Shown here: piece by piece, positions 7,865 to 16,900 of the stretch
Position numbering within the stretch: the stretch's first letter is position 1
Layout of the letters: each line of letters begins with the position of its first letter
Assembly: GCA_900540275.1 (NCBI GenBank)
Contig: UQFO01000007.1
Span: forward strand, 38,572 to 102,571
Source: an uncultured Oscillospiraceae bacterium
Lineage (GTDB): Bacteria > Bacillota > Clostridia > Oscillospirales > Acutalibacteraceae
DNA: 64,000 nt
Direction: 5' to 3'
Made by a program: the position numbers and the translations under genes
The notes under the pieces: generated by a model
What the model saw: the letters and a program-made list of their open reading frames with translations, nothing else
Database searches by the model: none
Told to the model about the DNA's origin: nothing

Positions 7865-10604
7865 CTAAAATCACCTCTTGATCAGTCGATTCAATTCGAT
7901 ACGTGCCATCTTTATTGACCACGAGCCTCTCGCCCGAGTGTAAAGCGATACCGTCTGCCCCCGGCCCGGGGAGCTGGTTGGTCACGTCTGTAAACATGAC
8001 GCGTATGTTATCCATATCGGTTATGGTGTATTGGTACCACCACAGCCCTATGTTTGTCATACTTGTTCCCGGCCAGCCGGTAAGGTCGGTGTAGCTCGCC
8101 TTTGAATAATAGTAGATTTTGATGTCCTTCCACCAGCTCGTTTGCCTGCGGAAATACACTTCGATTGGTTTTTTCGGCCTTGCGAACACGTGGTTATCCT
8201 TGACGGTGACAAGCCCCGCGGCCTTGAGCGTCGCTGTCTGATGGCCGTTTCCGTCGCTGATAATGATGCTGCTGGCTGTTAAATCCGAATCTATAAATTC
8301 GTAAATTCCGTCTTCATTGCAGGCCATTGCAAGCTTAGAAGAGGAACGGTCGAGCAATTGGATATAAACATTGCTTCCCCAGGAGCTGGGCTTGCGGAAC
8401 TGTACGTTAAGCGGCGTATCGTCCTCATAGAAAGCTTCCCGGTCCTGATAGATAAAATTCTGCCCCGATTTTACTTCATAGCCAGGCTGGAGCAATGCCG
8501 GTTCCTGGCGGGACGTGCCGTCGGTAAAGAGCAGGCGGGCGTCGTCCATGTCGGTTATGGTGTAGCTGAACCAGCCGCCGCCGTCATTCTGCATGGCATA
8601 ACCAGGCCAGGCCTTCAGCTCCACTTCATCCTCGTTATTACTATAATAGTAAACTTTGACGGTATCGTTCCAATTTACTGGCTTTTTGAACGAAATTTTT
8701 ATTGGATAAGCTGCTCTTTTGACAATTCGGTTTTCTGCAAAGGTTACCTTTCCGCTTGCGTCAGCCTGTGCGCTCACATGTCCAGAGCCGTCCGAAATGG
8801 AAAACGTCGCCCTTGTAAAGCCGTTTGCGGTGTAACCGAACACGCCGTTACCCAAATTGGTCATCGCAAAGCTTCCGGCCTTCATTTTTTCTACATTCCA
8901 GAGCTTAATCGTGATATTATTATCCCAGCCCGACGGCTTATAGAACTTGATGTCAAGCGCCTCGCTGTCCTGTGTGGGAACGGGGTTTGTATAGCCGTTA
9001 ATACAGAAATTGTACTTCGTGCCATAGCCGGTGAAGGTCCAGTCCTCCCACGTTGCGCCGCCGTCCGCCGAATAAAAGCTCGTTCCAGGCGTGTAGGGGC
9101 GGTAGGTCCAGTTTTGCGGATCGCCTTGGCATTTCACTTCCTTTTGTTCTACTGGCAAATAGAAGTTGCTGTCATCGCCGGAGCATTCGGAAATCAGCTC
9201 AACCGCGACCACGTATTTACCGTTTGAATTTGCAAGCGAAACCGGGGCGTTTAGCGTTACCGTCGTGTAGCCCGGTGTTTTGATGGTGCCGCTGTAGGCT
9301 TCGATAAGGCCTGTGTTTGACAGCGTGCCGTCCAGTGGGTTTACATATATCTTTATTTGGGTATTTTCATAGAAGGTGTAGACGCCGACCGCCTCGAGCT
9401 GCTGCGCGGCGCCATCCGTTACGTCATAAACGTTTGCATAGAGTGCAGGCTGTTCCTTTCCGACTCGATAGACTACCGGAGACTTCATCGAGTGGCTGTA
9501 AATATTATCATAACGCTTTACCGAAGACATATCGGAAACCGTCTTCAAAGCGCCGGTGCTTACAAAATAGTCCTCATAGGAGAGGTAAAAGTAACTGACA
9601 TCCTCGCTCATGCCGTTGTCCTTTACAATAAATGCGCCGTCGTTTTCCGGCTTCAGCACGAAATTGCTTTTGCTGAACGTATCATCCCAGCCGACGATGC
9701 AGACAGAATGCCCGGCGTTTATTATATCCGTGGTAAGCGGCGCGTAGGTGCACTTTGGCGTTTGCGATTCCGAAGTGGAATGGTCGTGGTAAGGGTTGAT
9801 ACCGAGCACGCACCCGCCCGTTTCTTTGACGAGCCGCTTGATTTCCTTAATCCTGTTCTGGGTAATCTGAGGAGTTACAACTAAACGGTCAATCTGCCGT
9901 TCATATATATAGCCGTACATATATGCGGAGGGCTCCGTATGGAAAATAGAGTCGTCCTCCAGCGTCACGGTGGATTTTGGCGTATAAGGGAACTCACTTT
10001 CAAGGATTGCTCCCCTGAGTACCGCGGAATAGAAGGTATCCTCTTCCCGGGCGCCCATATTGGCGTCGACACCAATCGGCCTGTATTCAGGCGCGTATGG
10101 GTTCATTACATCGTCTCCAAACGCGTTGGAGCCAAGCATATAATCAAAATAATTTTCAGACAAATCGTAGGTTTTATCAAGCTTGTTCGGCTTGATTGCA
10201 AAGGATTCCATACTGGCAAGCGCGCTGAAAATACCGCAGTTAGCCCTCCACCCCTGATACTTTACGGGAGTTACCAGGCCCAACGTGCGCGGGTCGTAGA
10301 CCGCTTCAAATGTTTCTTGTGAAGTACCGGAAAGGTACTGGCTGCTCGTTACCGCGGCAGAATCCAAGGGAGGAGTGCTGTCGGGGATTACATCGCCGTA
10401 TTTCTCTGTATCCCCCCGCTCGGCGGCAGACAGATAGTCAAGATAGGCGCTGCTGTAAACAATGCCGTCCCGTACATCCCTGTCCGGTATAGTGATGTTG
10501 TCCGACTGACCTGTGCCGGCCTGTGCGGCCGCGCTGAAGGAAGACATGAGGACCGTGGACGAAAGGATTAAAGTAAGCCCTGCGCGTAGATACCGTTTTT
10601 TCAT
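7854..10604 (-). CDS. Secreted papain-like (C1) cysteine protease with lectin-like and starch-binding modules
   Basis: A 916-residue exported protein. Signal peptide ~1-28. Residues ~100-345 form a C1A peptidase: oxyanion Gln117 and nucleophile Cys123 in KYQGWRANCGIFSALASMES, His299 in NAGHSVCIVGWDD, Asn330 in FIVKDNG. The usual Trp after Cys is Gly here. Residues ~365-495 look like the lectin-like domain often fused to such proteases. Then come four ~85-residue beta modules in an A-B-A-B pattern. Both B copies keep the CBM26-like starch-binding motif (KAWPGYAM...WFSYTI and TGWPGTSM...WYQYTI). It overlaps the dockerin gene, which suggests one cell-surface complex. Protease family is sure; starch binding is inferred from motif. 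Confidence 0.88.
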   Translation of the reverse strand: MKKRYLRAGLTLILSSTVLMSSFSAAAQAGTGQSDNITIPDRDVRDGIVYSSAYLDYLSAAERGDTEKYGDVIPDSTPPLDSAAVTSSQYLSGTSQETFEAVYDPRTLGLVTPVKYQGWRANCGIFSALASMESFAIKPNKLDKTYDLSENYFDYMLGSNAFGDDVMNPYAPEYRPIGVDANMGAREEDTFYSAVLRGAILESEFPYTPKSTVTLEDDSIFHTEPSAYMYGYIYERQIDRLVVTPQITQNRIKEIKRLVKETGGCVLGINPYHDHSTSESQTPKCTYAPLTTDIINAGHSVCIVGWDDTFSKSNFVLKPENDGAFIVKDNGMSEDVSYFYLSYEDYFVSTGALKTVSDMSSVKRYDNIYSHSMKSPVVYRVGKEQPALYANVYDVTDGAAQQLEAVGVYTFYENTQIKIYVNPLDGTLSNTGLIEAYSGTIKTPGYTTVTLNAPVSLANSNGKYVVAVELISECSGDDSNFYLPVEQKEVKCQGDPQNWTYRPYTPGTSFYSADGGATWEDWTFTGYGTKYNFCINGYTNPVPTQDSEALDIKFYKPSGWDNNITIKLWNVEKMKAGSFAMTNLGNGVFGYTANGFTRATFSISDGSGHVSAQADASGKVTFAENRIVKRAAYPIKISFKKPVNWNDTVKVYYYSNNEDEVELKAWPGYAMQNDGGGWFSYTITDMDDARLLFTDGTSRQEPALLQPGYEVKSGQNFIYQDREAFYEDDTPLNVQFRKPSSWGSNVYIQLLDRSSSKLAMACNEDGIYEFIDSDLTASSIIISDGNGHQTATLKAAGLVTVKDNHVFARPKKPIEVYFRRQTSWWKDIKIYYYSKASYTDLTGWPGTSMTNIGLWWYQYTITDMDNIRVMFTDVTNQLPGPGADGIALHSGERLVVNKDGTYRIESTDQEVILDEY

Positions 10605-10620
10605 GTTTACACCCCGTTTT

Positions 10621-10773
10621 TTAAAGTGGATATGGTTTCGAGTAACTTAATCCATGCCATATGTATATTCACTCATTTTGCAAAAGATTCATCATCTTTT
10701 ACAATTGTTTTTGAATGTAATACCATATTTCTGGATTACCTGTAACAGAAATCTTACTCTATCTCCACTTTAA
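10621..10773. repeat. ~150-bp imperfect inverted repeat upstream of the protease gene
   Basis: TTAAAGTGGA (10621-10630) is matched exactly inverted by TCCACTTTAA (10764-10773). Inside, shorter parts also match in inverted order (GGTAATCC-like, CCATAT/ATATGG), and the centre is a hairpin AAAAGAT-TCATC-ATCTTTT (10682-10700). It could be a miniature inverted-repeat element or a long operator/leader structure. The rest of the gap 10605-11030 is AT-rich with no gene. Confidence 0.45.
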
Positions 10774-11023
10774 CCAGGTGAAACTTCATCCTTTTCCTAT
10801 CCCGTTAAGCACTGAAAGTACAAATTGTATGATTAAACAATTTGCAACTCTCTTACAACATTATTATCTATTTTTATAAGTATAATGTCAATATTTAATT
10901 TGACGGTATTCTAAGTTTGTAAAACTTTAAGTATGTATAAAATAAACGAATTTTCGGTATTATGCACAGACGAATTCTGTTTGATTTTTTATGAATGTGT
11001 GCATTTTTCACACGACTTCATAA

Positions 11024-11065
11024 AATAAAACGGTGCGTTTTTGTTTAAGATAACAAAACGCACCG
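11024..11065 (-). terminator. Terminator of the carboxyltransferase operon
   Basis: CGGTGCGTTTTTGTT (11031-11045) pairs with AACAAAACGCACCG (11052-11065), with TTTTATTTTATG following on the minus strand. Confidence 0.85.
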
Positions 11066-11149
11066 CGGCAATTCTTTGATTCTGTTGTGAAAAATCGACA
11101 AAACTTATTCTTTTTTGACTTATTCCGACAAAGCCTTGAAACGATTTTA

Positions 11150-12550
11150 TCAGACCGGATGAACCTTATTCTCCATATCGACATGCCTGCTGTCAATACC
11201 CGCCTTTTTGTCGCGGCGTTTCTTAAAGAAATCAAGCGCGACTTTCGGGAACTGCGCATAAGACAGAACGTCCTCCTCCTGCTCAATCCATTCTGGAATT
11301 TCGGCGCGCAGCTTTTCAAGCTCCGGCTCGAGTAAATCAGCGGGACGGCAGGTTACAGGCTTTTCATCGCCGATAATCCTCTTCCTGAATTCCGATTTAA
11401 CCGGCATCGGTGTGGAACCGTATTTTCCGGCAACCAAATCCTTGAATTCGTTGGTGCACATCTTGTAGCGCTCGCCGGTAATGACGTTGAACACCGCCTG
11501 CGTACCGACAATCTGCGAGGTCGGCGTAACGAGCGGCGGATAACCGGCATCTTCCCTGACGCGCGGAACCTCCTTAAGAACCTCGGTCAGCTGGTCTTCC
11601 TTCCCCGCCTGCTTAAGCTGTGACAGCAGGTTTGAAAGCATACCGCCGGGTACCTGGTAAATCAGCGCGTTTGCGTCAACCGCGAGCATTTTCGGGTCGA
11701 GCAGGCCGTTGTCGAGGTATTTCTGGCGCAGGGTCATAAAGTAATCCCTGATTTCATTCAGGAGAACCAGGTCGAGGCCGGTATCGTACTCGGTGCCCTT
11801 AAGCGCGGCGACCATCGATTCAGTCGGCGCATGTGAGGTGCCGAGAGCAAGCGGCGACATTGCCGTATCTATAATATCGGCGCCCGCCTCAATGCCTTTG
11901 AGCAGGCACATGGAGGCAAGGCCGGACGTATAGTGCGTGTGAAGCTGGATAGGCAGGTCGACCTGCGCCTTGATAGCGCCCACGAGCTTTCTCGTCTCGT
12001 ACGGGGTCAGAAGCGCCGCCATATCCTTAATGCAAATGGAATCGGCTCCCGCGTCCGCAATGCGCTTTGCGTAATCCACATAATAAAGTGTATTGAAAAC
12101 AGGGCCTGTCGTATAAGAAATGGCAACCTGCGCGTGCGCGCCTTCCTTTTTCGCCGCCTTGATTGCGGTTTTTAAATTCTTAATATCGTTGAGCGCGTCA
12201 AAAATCCGGATAATATCGATGCCGTTCGCAACAGAGCGCTGTACAAAATATTCCAGAACGTCGTCCGCGTAATGGCGGTATCCAAGCATATTCTGTCCGC
12301 GGAACAGCATTTGCAGCTTGGTGTTCGGGCAGTGCTTGCGTATCGTGCGCAGGCGGTCCCACGGGTCTTCGTTTAAAAAGCGCAGGCAGGAGTCAAACGT
12401 CGCGCCTCCCCAGCATTCGAGGGAATGAAATCCGACCTTGTCGAGCTTGTCCAGAATGGGCAGCATTTCTTCCGTCGACATCCTGGTGGCAATCAGCGAT
12501 TGGTGCGCATCGCGCAGGACTGTCTCGGTTATGAGAATTTTCTTAGCCAT
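11150..12550 (-). CDS. Oxaloacetate decarboxylase alpha / transcarboxylase 5S-like subunit
   Basis: A TIM-barrel carboxyltransferase that moves CO2 between oxaloacetate/pyruvate and biotin. The 466-residue protein starts with ITETVLRDAHQSLIATRM (metal-binding Asp-Ala-His-Gln motif). It keeps ECWGGATFDSCLRF, FRGQNMLGYRH, the carboxylated-Lys region SICIKDMAALL and the metal HTH motif PIQLHTHYTSG. There is no fused C-terminal biotin domain; biotin is on the separate neighbour upstream. Family members also include pyruvate carboxylase subunit B. With an acyl-CoA-carboxylase-type partner in the same operon and no membrane beta or gamma subunit nearby, the transcarboxylase 5S role is an alternative to a sodium-pumping decarboxylase. 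Confidence 0.9.
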   Translation of the reverse strand: MAKKILITETVLRDAHQSLIATRMSTEEMLPILDKLDKVGFHSLECWGGATFDSCLRFLNEDPWDRLRTIRKHCPNTKLQMLFRGQNMLGYRHYADDVLEYFVQRSVANGIDIIRIFDALNDIKNLKTAIKAAKKEGAHAQVAISYTTGPVFNTLYYVDYAKRIADAGADSICIKDMAALLTPYETRKLVGAIKAQVDLPIQLHTHYTSGLASMCLLKGIEAGADIIDTAMSPLALGTSHAPTESMVAALKGTEYDTGLDLVLLNEIRDYFMTLRQKYLDNGLLDPKMLAVDANALIYQVPGGMLSNLLSQLKQAGKEDQLTEVLKEVPRVREDAGYPPLVTPTSQIVGTQAVFNVITGERYKMCTNEFKDLVAGKYGSTPMPVKSEFRKRIIGDEKPVTCRPADLLEPELEKLRAEIPEWIEQEEDVLSYAQFPKVALDFFKKRRDKKAGIDSRHVDMENKVHPV

Positions 12551-12595
12551 ATGTGTAATCCAATCCTTTCCGGTATAAAGTGAAAGCCCAGTCGG

Positions 12596-12964
12596 TTATT
12601 TCAGTGTAATAAGCACAGTACCGGCTTCTATGCTCTCGCCCTTGCTTACGTTCACGCCCGCGACAACGCCGGCTCTGGGCGCCATAATTTCATTTTCCAT
12701 TTTCATTGCTTCAAAAACAAGGAGCACGTCGCCTTCCGCGACATTCTGCCCGGGCGCCACATTGATAGAAACCACGGTACCGGGCATCGGCGCCTTGACA
12801 GGCTCGCCGCCAGACGGCGCTGCCGGTGCGGGAGCCGCCGCTTTCGCGGGAACGGGGGCTGCCGCAGGGGCGGAAGCCTGCGCGGGCGCGGAAGAAGCGC
12901 CGGCTTCTTCAACCTGTACGTCGTAAGCCGTTCCGTTTACGGTAATCTTCAAATTTTTCATCAT
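12596..12964 (-). CDS. Biotin carboxyl carrier protein (1.3S/GcdC/MmdC-like)
   Basis: A 122-residue carrier. Residues 1-20 form a short beta start (KNLKITVNGTAYDVQVEE), ~21-55 an Ala/Pro-rich flexible linker, and ~56-122 a biotinyl domain with the modified Lys in FEAMKMENEIMAP. The linker lets biotin swing between the two carboxyltransferases encoded on either side of it. It lies 45 bp after one and 55 bp before the other. Either of two adjacent ATG codons could start it; both sit behind AAAGGA. Length and architecture match the 1.3S subunit of transcarboxylase and the biotin subunits of decarboxylase pumps. Confidence 0.93.
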   Translation of the reverse strand: MMKNLKITVNGTAYDVQVEEAGASSAPAQASAPAAAPVPAKAAAPAPAAPSGGEPVKAPMPGTVVSINVAPGQNVAEGDVLLVFEAMKMENEIMAPRAGVVAGVNVSKGESIEAGTVLITLK

Positions 12965-13019
12965 GTATCATTCCTTTTAACAGATTAATTTATAATAAAA
13001 CAGATAACAAATGACAGGT

Positions 13020-14345
13020 TTAGATTGTGCCGTGCTTCTTGGGAAGTGTCGTCACACGCTTGCCAGCGAGCATATCGAGCGCCGCGAAGAGGCTTTGGCG
13101 AGTCTCCTCCGGGTTGATAACATTTTCAACATAGCCCTGGGCCGCGGCCTGGAATACGCTGCATTGTGTATTTTTATATTCCTCGACGAGCGCTTCCCGC
13201 TCTTTTGCGGGAACATTCATTTTATCCTCCCATACAATGGAAGCGCCGGTGATGGGAGCAAGCGCGGAAACGGAAGCGTCCGTCCACGCGAGCGTCAGGT
13301 CGGTGTTTGCGCCGGTTCCGGCGACCGCCATATAAAACGCGCCGTAAGCTTCACCCGTGATGACCGTCGCCTTGATTGTCGTAGCGTCCGTATAAGCCGC
13401 AGTAAGCTTCGCGGCGTCCTTTACGCTTTCAAAGCCCTCGCAGTCCGCAAAGGTAATGACAGGAAGCGCAAACGCGTCGCAGAAGCGCACAAAACGCGCC
13501 GCCTTTTCGCAGGCCTCGCCGCTCATGGTACCGCCGTTTGTTACAATTACACCAACGCTGCTGCCGTAAAGCCTTGCAAACGCCGTAACGACGCCCTGTC
13601 CATACTCCTTCTGAAGCTCAAAAAGGCTGTCGCTGTCGAAAACGGACTGCATGACGTCACCTGAATGCGCGTCAGCCGCGTCAAACGCGTCGGCAATCGG
13701 CGCGACGCTCAAATTATTGGCGGGCAGGTACGCAAGCAGCCCTTTCGCCTGGGCAATTGCGTCTGCCGTATTCTTCGCAGTAATATGGCTGATGCCCTGT
13801 CTCGCGTTTTCCTTGACGGAAACGGCCTGTCCGTCTGTATTGAGGGAAAGCTCCGCTTTTTCGGTGAGGATTACAAAATCCGCGCTCGCAGCGCAAAGCG
13901 CCGCGGTGCCAAGGCAGGGGCCGAGCACTACGGAAATCTGCGGAACGACGCCTGACAGCGTACCGATGCTGTTTAAAATACGCCCGAAAGAAGAGAGCAT
14001 GTCTGCGCCCTGCTTGAGGCGGGCACCGACCGAATCATAAAACCCAACGATGGGCGTCCCTGTTTTTTCCGCCATATCGTAAAGCTTTTTAATCTTTGCG
14101 GCCTGCGCCTTCGACATTGCGCCTCCGGCGATGTCGCTGTTCTGAGCAAACGCGAATACGGGGCAGCCGTTTGCCGTTCCGTATGCGGCGATTCCCTCCG
14201 TAAACCCATTCTCGGATACCGTAAGGGCGTCCACCTCAGAAAATTGGCCCTCGTCAAAAAAAGCCTCCAGTGTTTTATAAGCCGCTGTTTGTGAAAGTTC
14301 AGCCTTTGCATTTGCAAGCATCTGCTGTTTGTCTGCTTTATTCAT
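13020..14345 (-). CDS. Acyl-CoA carboxyltransferase-like subunit (12S/MmdA-like, divergent)
   Basis: A crotonase-fold carboxyltransferase of 441 residues with two ClpP-like halves; typical family members are ~510-520. The start at 14345 follows GGAGGATTACGG; an ATG six codons upstream has no RBS. The first half keeps GFYDSVGARLKQGADML and VVLGPCLGTAALCAASADFV, corresponding to the oxyanion-forming loops. The second half keeps VIVTNGGTMSGEACEKAARF and VITGEAYGAFYMAVAG. Several Gly-rich loops differ from canonical GGGARI and GGSYGAG forms, so the acyl-CoA substrate is uncertain. It is the first gene of the three-gene operon and has a good promoter. Confidence 0.82.
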   Translation of the reverse strand: MNKADKQQMLANAKAELSQTAAYKTLEAFFDEGQFSEVDALTVSENGFTEGIAAYGTANGCPVFAFAQNSDIAGGAMSKAQAAKIKKLYDMAEKTGTPIVGFYDSVGARLKQGADMLSSFGRILNSIGTLSGVVPQISVVLGPCLGTAALCAASADFVILTEKAELSLNTDGQAVSVKENARQGISHITAKNTADAIAQAKGLLAYLPANNLSVAPIADAFDAADAHSGDVMQSVFDSDSLFELQKEYGQGVVTAFARLYGSSVGVIVTNGGTMSGEACEKAARFVRFCDAFALPVITFADCEGFESVKDAAKLTAAYTDATTIKATVITGEAYGAFYMAVAGTGANTDLTLAWTDASVSALAPITGASIVWEDKMNVPAKEREALVEEYKNTQCSVFQAAAQGYVENVINPEETRQSLFAALDMLAGKRVTTLPKKHGTI

Positions 14346-14393
14346 CCGTAATCCTCCGTTCATCCTGCCAAAAATAGAAAACTATACGATTTT

Positions 14394-14422
14394 ATTATAA
14401 ATAAATCGGACGGGAACTACAA
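14394..14422 (-). promoter_or_regulatory. Sigma-A-type promoter of the carboxyltransferase operon
   Basis: On the minus strand TTGTAG (14422-14417), a 17-bp spacer and TATAAT (14399-14394) stand ~50 bp upstream of the 12S-like gene. Confidence 0.75.
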
Positions 14423-14428
14423 GCAAAA

Positions 14429-14839
14429 TCACGTTCCGCCGCAATTTTCGCACTTTTTGAACAATACTTCGAGCGCAAGCCGATAATTCTGGTCAAATTG
14501 CTTAAAACCAAAGTGCTGAAGCAGCGGCAGGGCTGGAATGCGCGCGCATTCCAGAACCGGAAGCAGCCTGTTGTACGCATAGTTTCCCGCCGCACGGACA
14601 AGATATTCCGCAATTTCCATGTCTTCCCCTGTCGGCCGGCCGTAATCGGCGCAGTCCGTTAATTCAAACACATGCAGGAACAGCCTGTCCGGTTTTTGCT
14701 CCACGTAGACAAAACCAAGCGTTTTCCCCTGCTCTTGGGCAGCTAAAAGCCTGCCCGTCCGCGCAGGTACGGACAGCTGGAATTGTTTCAGGACAGCCTG
14801 TACAACGCCGGGGTCGTCCAGCGGTTTCACGCATAGCAT
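14429..14839 (-). CDS. GNAT-like small protein
   Basis: A 136-residue protein. The ATG at 14839 follows GGAAAGGGCGGAATACAG; a longer reading frame upstream overlaps the pseudouridine synthase gene and is not needed. It has the look of a small GNAT-type fold: LGFVYVEQKPDRLFLHVFEL as the central beta strands, then a helix and the C-terminal strand LLQHFGFKQFDQNYRL. It ends in a Cys pair (KKCENCGG). No acetyl-CoA-binding Gly motif is evident, so enzymatic activity is doubtful. It follows the rsuA/rluB-type gene by 26 bp. Confidence 0.6.
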   Translation of the reverse strand: MLCVKPLDDPGVVQAVLKQFQLSVPARTGRLLAAQEQGKTLGFVYVEQKPDRLFLHVFELTDCADYGRPTGEDMEIAEYLVRAAGNYAYNRLLPVLECARIPALPLLQHFGFKQFDQNYRLALEVLFKKCENCGGT

Positions 14840-14865
14840 CTGTATTCCGCCCTTTCCTATATATA

Positions 14866-15615
14866 CTACCGGTCTATTGTCGTATTCGGCGCTGCGGTCA
14901 GGCGCTTTACCTCGTCCTGTGTCAGCTCCCGCCATTTGCCCTGCGGGAGCATGCCGAGCTTGACCTGGCCGATAGCCGTGCGCTTCAGGCGCGGAACGGT
15001 AAGGCCCAGCTGCTCGCACATTTTCCTGATTTGGCGGTTCCTGCCTTCGCGCAGGACAATCTCAAGCACACAGCGCCCTTCTTTTTTCGTTATCACGTGC
15101 ACCTCGCAGGGGGCGGTTTTCCTGCCGTCTATCACCATGCCGGAGCACATCTGCGTGACCTGTTCCTCGGTGATTTCAGGGCGGACCGTTACGCGGTATA
15201 CCTTATAGACGTGTTTTGCGGGGTGCGTCACCTTATTGGCAAATTCCCCGTCGTTCGTCATCAGCAGCAGGCCCTCGGATTCCCTGTCGAGCCGCCCCAC
15301 CGGATAAATCCGCGCGGGGACGTCCTTTACAAGCTCCGCCACGCATTTCCGGCCCATTTCGTCGCTCATGGTCGTCACATAGCCGCGCGGCTTGTGCAGC
15401 ATGATGTAATAATGCTTGTTTTTGCTGCGTCCCGATACCTTCCTGCCCTTGACGAGCACCTTGTCGTTCATCGGGTCGACCTTATCGCCGATATGCGCGA
15501 CCCTGCCGTTTACCTTGACGCTGCCCTCTTCTATAAGCTGTTCCGATTTCCGTCTGGAGGCGACGCCGCAGTCGGCAAGCATCTTCTGTAAACGGACGAG
15601 TTTTTTCTCTGCCAT
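14866..15615 (-). CDS. rluB: RluB/RsuA-family 16S/23S rRNA pseudouridine synthase
   Basis: Converts a specific uridine in ribosomal RNA to pseudouridine. Residues ~5-60 form an S4 RNA-binding domain (RLQKMLADCGVASRRKSEQLI). The catalytic domain shows LHKPRGYVTTMSD, the catalytic Asp in YPVGRLDRESEGLLLMTNDGE, and REGRNRQIRKMCEQLG. The start at 15615 is chosen because it begins directly at MAEKKLVRLQK; an ATG 15 codons upstream adds a non-family leader. The 249-residue length is normal. It heads a conserved Clostridia gene order leading to scpB/scpA. Confidence 0.93.
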   Translation of the reverse strand: MAEKKLVRLQKMLADCGVASRRKSEQLIEEGSVKVNGRVAHIGDKVDPMNDKVLVKGRKVSGRSKNKHYYIMLHKPRGYVTTMSDEMGRKCVAELVKDVPARIYPVGRLDRESEGLLLMTNDGEFANKVTHPAKHVYKVYRVTVRPEITEEQVTQMCSGMVIDGRKTAPCEVHVITKKEGRCVLEIVLREGRNRQIRKMCEQLGLTVPRLKRTAIGQVKLGMLPQGKWRELTQDEVKRLTAAPNTTIDR

Positions 15616-15663
15616 TGTGTCACCATTTTTCCTTATCTTTTCTTGGTTCTTTATATACAAGCC

Positions 15664-16818
15664 CTAACCGCCGAACAGGTTTGCGAAAAAGTCCGCAATC
15701 GACGCAAAAAAGCCTTTCTTTTCTTCCTTGAGCGGGTAGTCGCCGTCGGACACCAGGTCGTTCATCGCGACCGTCTTGCCATCGAGCGTATATATGACCT
15801 TGCCGAGCACCTGCCCCGCCTCCACCGGCGCATAAACAAACGGCGGAAGGGACACCTCCCGCTTGATTTTATCCTTGTCTTCGTTTTTCACGACGACGCC
15901 CGCCGTCGTATATGCGCTGACGCTGATTTGGTCCTTGCCGCCGCCTGTCAGCGGCAGCTTGATATGGTAAGCCGTATCGTCGAACGAAACGCGCGTAAGC
16001 TGGGAAAAACCATAATTGTAAAGGTTCATGTGGTCGTTCCAATCGTCCGGCGCGTGCAGCGTAACCGCTATGAGCTTAACGCCGTCTTTTTCAGCGCTCG
16101 TGACAAGGCACCTGCCGGCTGTCTTTGTAAAGCCGGTTTTGCCGCCTGTACAGTACTCGTAGAGCGATAAAAGCCGGTTGTGGTTTCCGTACGTATAGGA
16201 CTGGTCCTCCGGCTTGATGAAGCTTACCTTCATGCTTTTTTGGGAGCTGATTTTGGCAAATGTATCGTTCTGGTTCGCACAGTCAAGAAGCAGCGCCATG
16301 TCGTGCGCGGTCGAATAATGCTCCTCGTCGTCGAGCCCCGAGGGCGTGACGAAATGTGTGTTGTTCATCCCAATTTGCCTGGCGCGCATATTCATCAGGT
16401 CCGCGAATTTTTCATATGTCCCGCCGACCGTGAGCGCCGCCGCGTTCGCCGCGTCGTTGCCCGACACCATCATCATGCCGGCGGCAAGGTCGGAAAGCTT
16501 TATCTGGTCGCCCGCCTTTAAGTACATGGACGAGCCCTCGGCGTACATCTCTTTTGTGACCGTTACCGTTTTGTTCGCGGCAGCAGCCGACTCCAGCGCA
16601 AGCAGCGACGTCATGATTTTGGTCGTGCTTGCCATCGGCAGCCTTTCACTGGCATTTTTTTCGTATAAAAACTCACCGCTGTTTACGCAGAACAGCGCGG
16701 CTGCTCTTGCGGAAACGCCGGGTGCGGCCTCTTCCGCAAAAGCAGGCCTGCATGAAAAAGCCGTCAAAAAGAAAGCGGCAAGGCATAGTACTGCTGTAGC
16801 TCTTCTGTTCTTACGCAA
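15664..16818 (-). CDS. dacF: D-alanyl-D-alanine carboxypeptidase (DacF/PBP5-like)
   Basis: Trims the terminal D-Ala of peptidoglycan stem peptides at the membrane surface. The best start is TTG at 16818, six bases after GGGAGAG, giving a clean signal peptide (RKNRRATAVLCLAAFFL). Serine peptidase motifs are ASTTKIMTS (SxxK), VSGNDAAN (SxN) and GGKTGFTKTAG (KTG). The C-terminal PBP5_C-like beta domain ends in a short amphipathic tail (FFASIADFFANLFGG), a likely membrane anchor. An ATG 17 codons upstream would add a non-signal leader. The gene is next to sporulation-type gerW, consistent with a DacF-like role. Confidence 0.92.
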   Translation of the reverse strand: MRKNRRATAVLCLAAFFLTAFSCRPAFAEEAAPGVSARAAALFCVNSGEFLYEKNASERLPMASTTKIMTSLLALESAAAANKTVTVTKEMYAEGSSMYLKAGDQIKLSDLAAGMMMVSGNDAANAAALTVGGTYEKFADLMNMRARQIGMNNTHFVTPSGLDDEEHYSTAHDMALLLDCANQNDTFAKISSQKSMKVSFIKPEDQSYTYGNHNRLLSLYEYCTGGKTGFTKTAGRCLVTSAEKDGVKLIAVTLHAPDDWNDHMNLYNYGFSQLTRVSFDDTAYHIKLPLTGGGKDQISVSAYTTAGVVVKNEDKDKIKREVSLPPFVYAPVEAGQVLGKVIYTLDGKTVAMNDLVSDGDYPLKEEKKGFFASIADFFANLFGG

Positions 16819-16900
16819 GGGCAATCTCTCCCAAAAAGAATTGATTGGGCGCAAAACGCCTAACAGCAATAAATATGCCTGTACCCTTATGGATTATGCC

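Noticed and set aside
8358..9227. Long plus-strand frame opposite the protease gene.
   Set aside because: Shadow of the GC-rich coding strand; the minus-strand protein has clear domains and a signal peptide.
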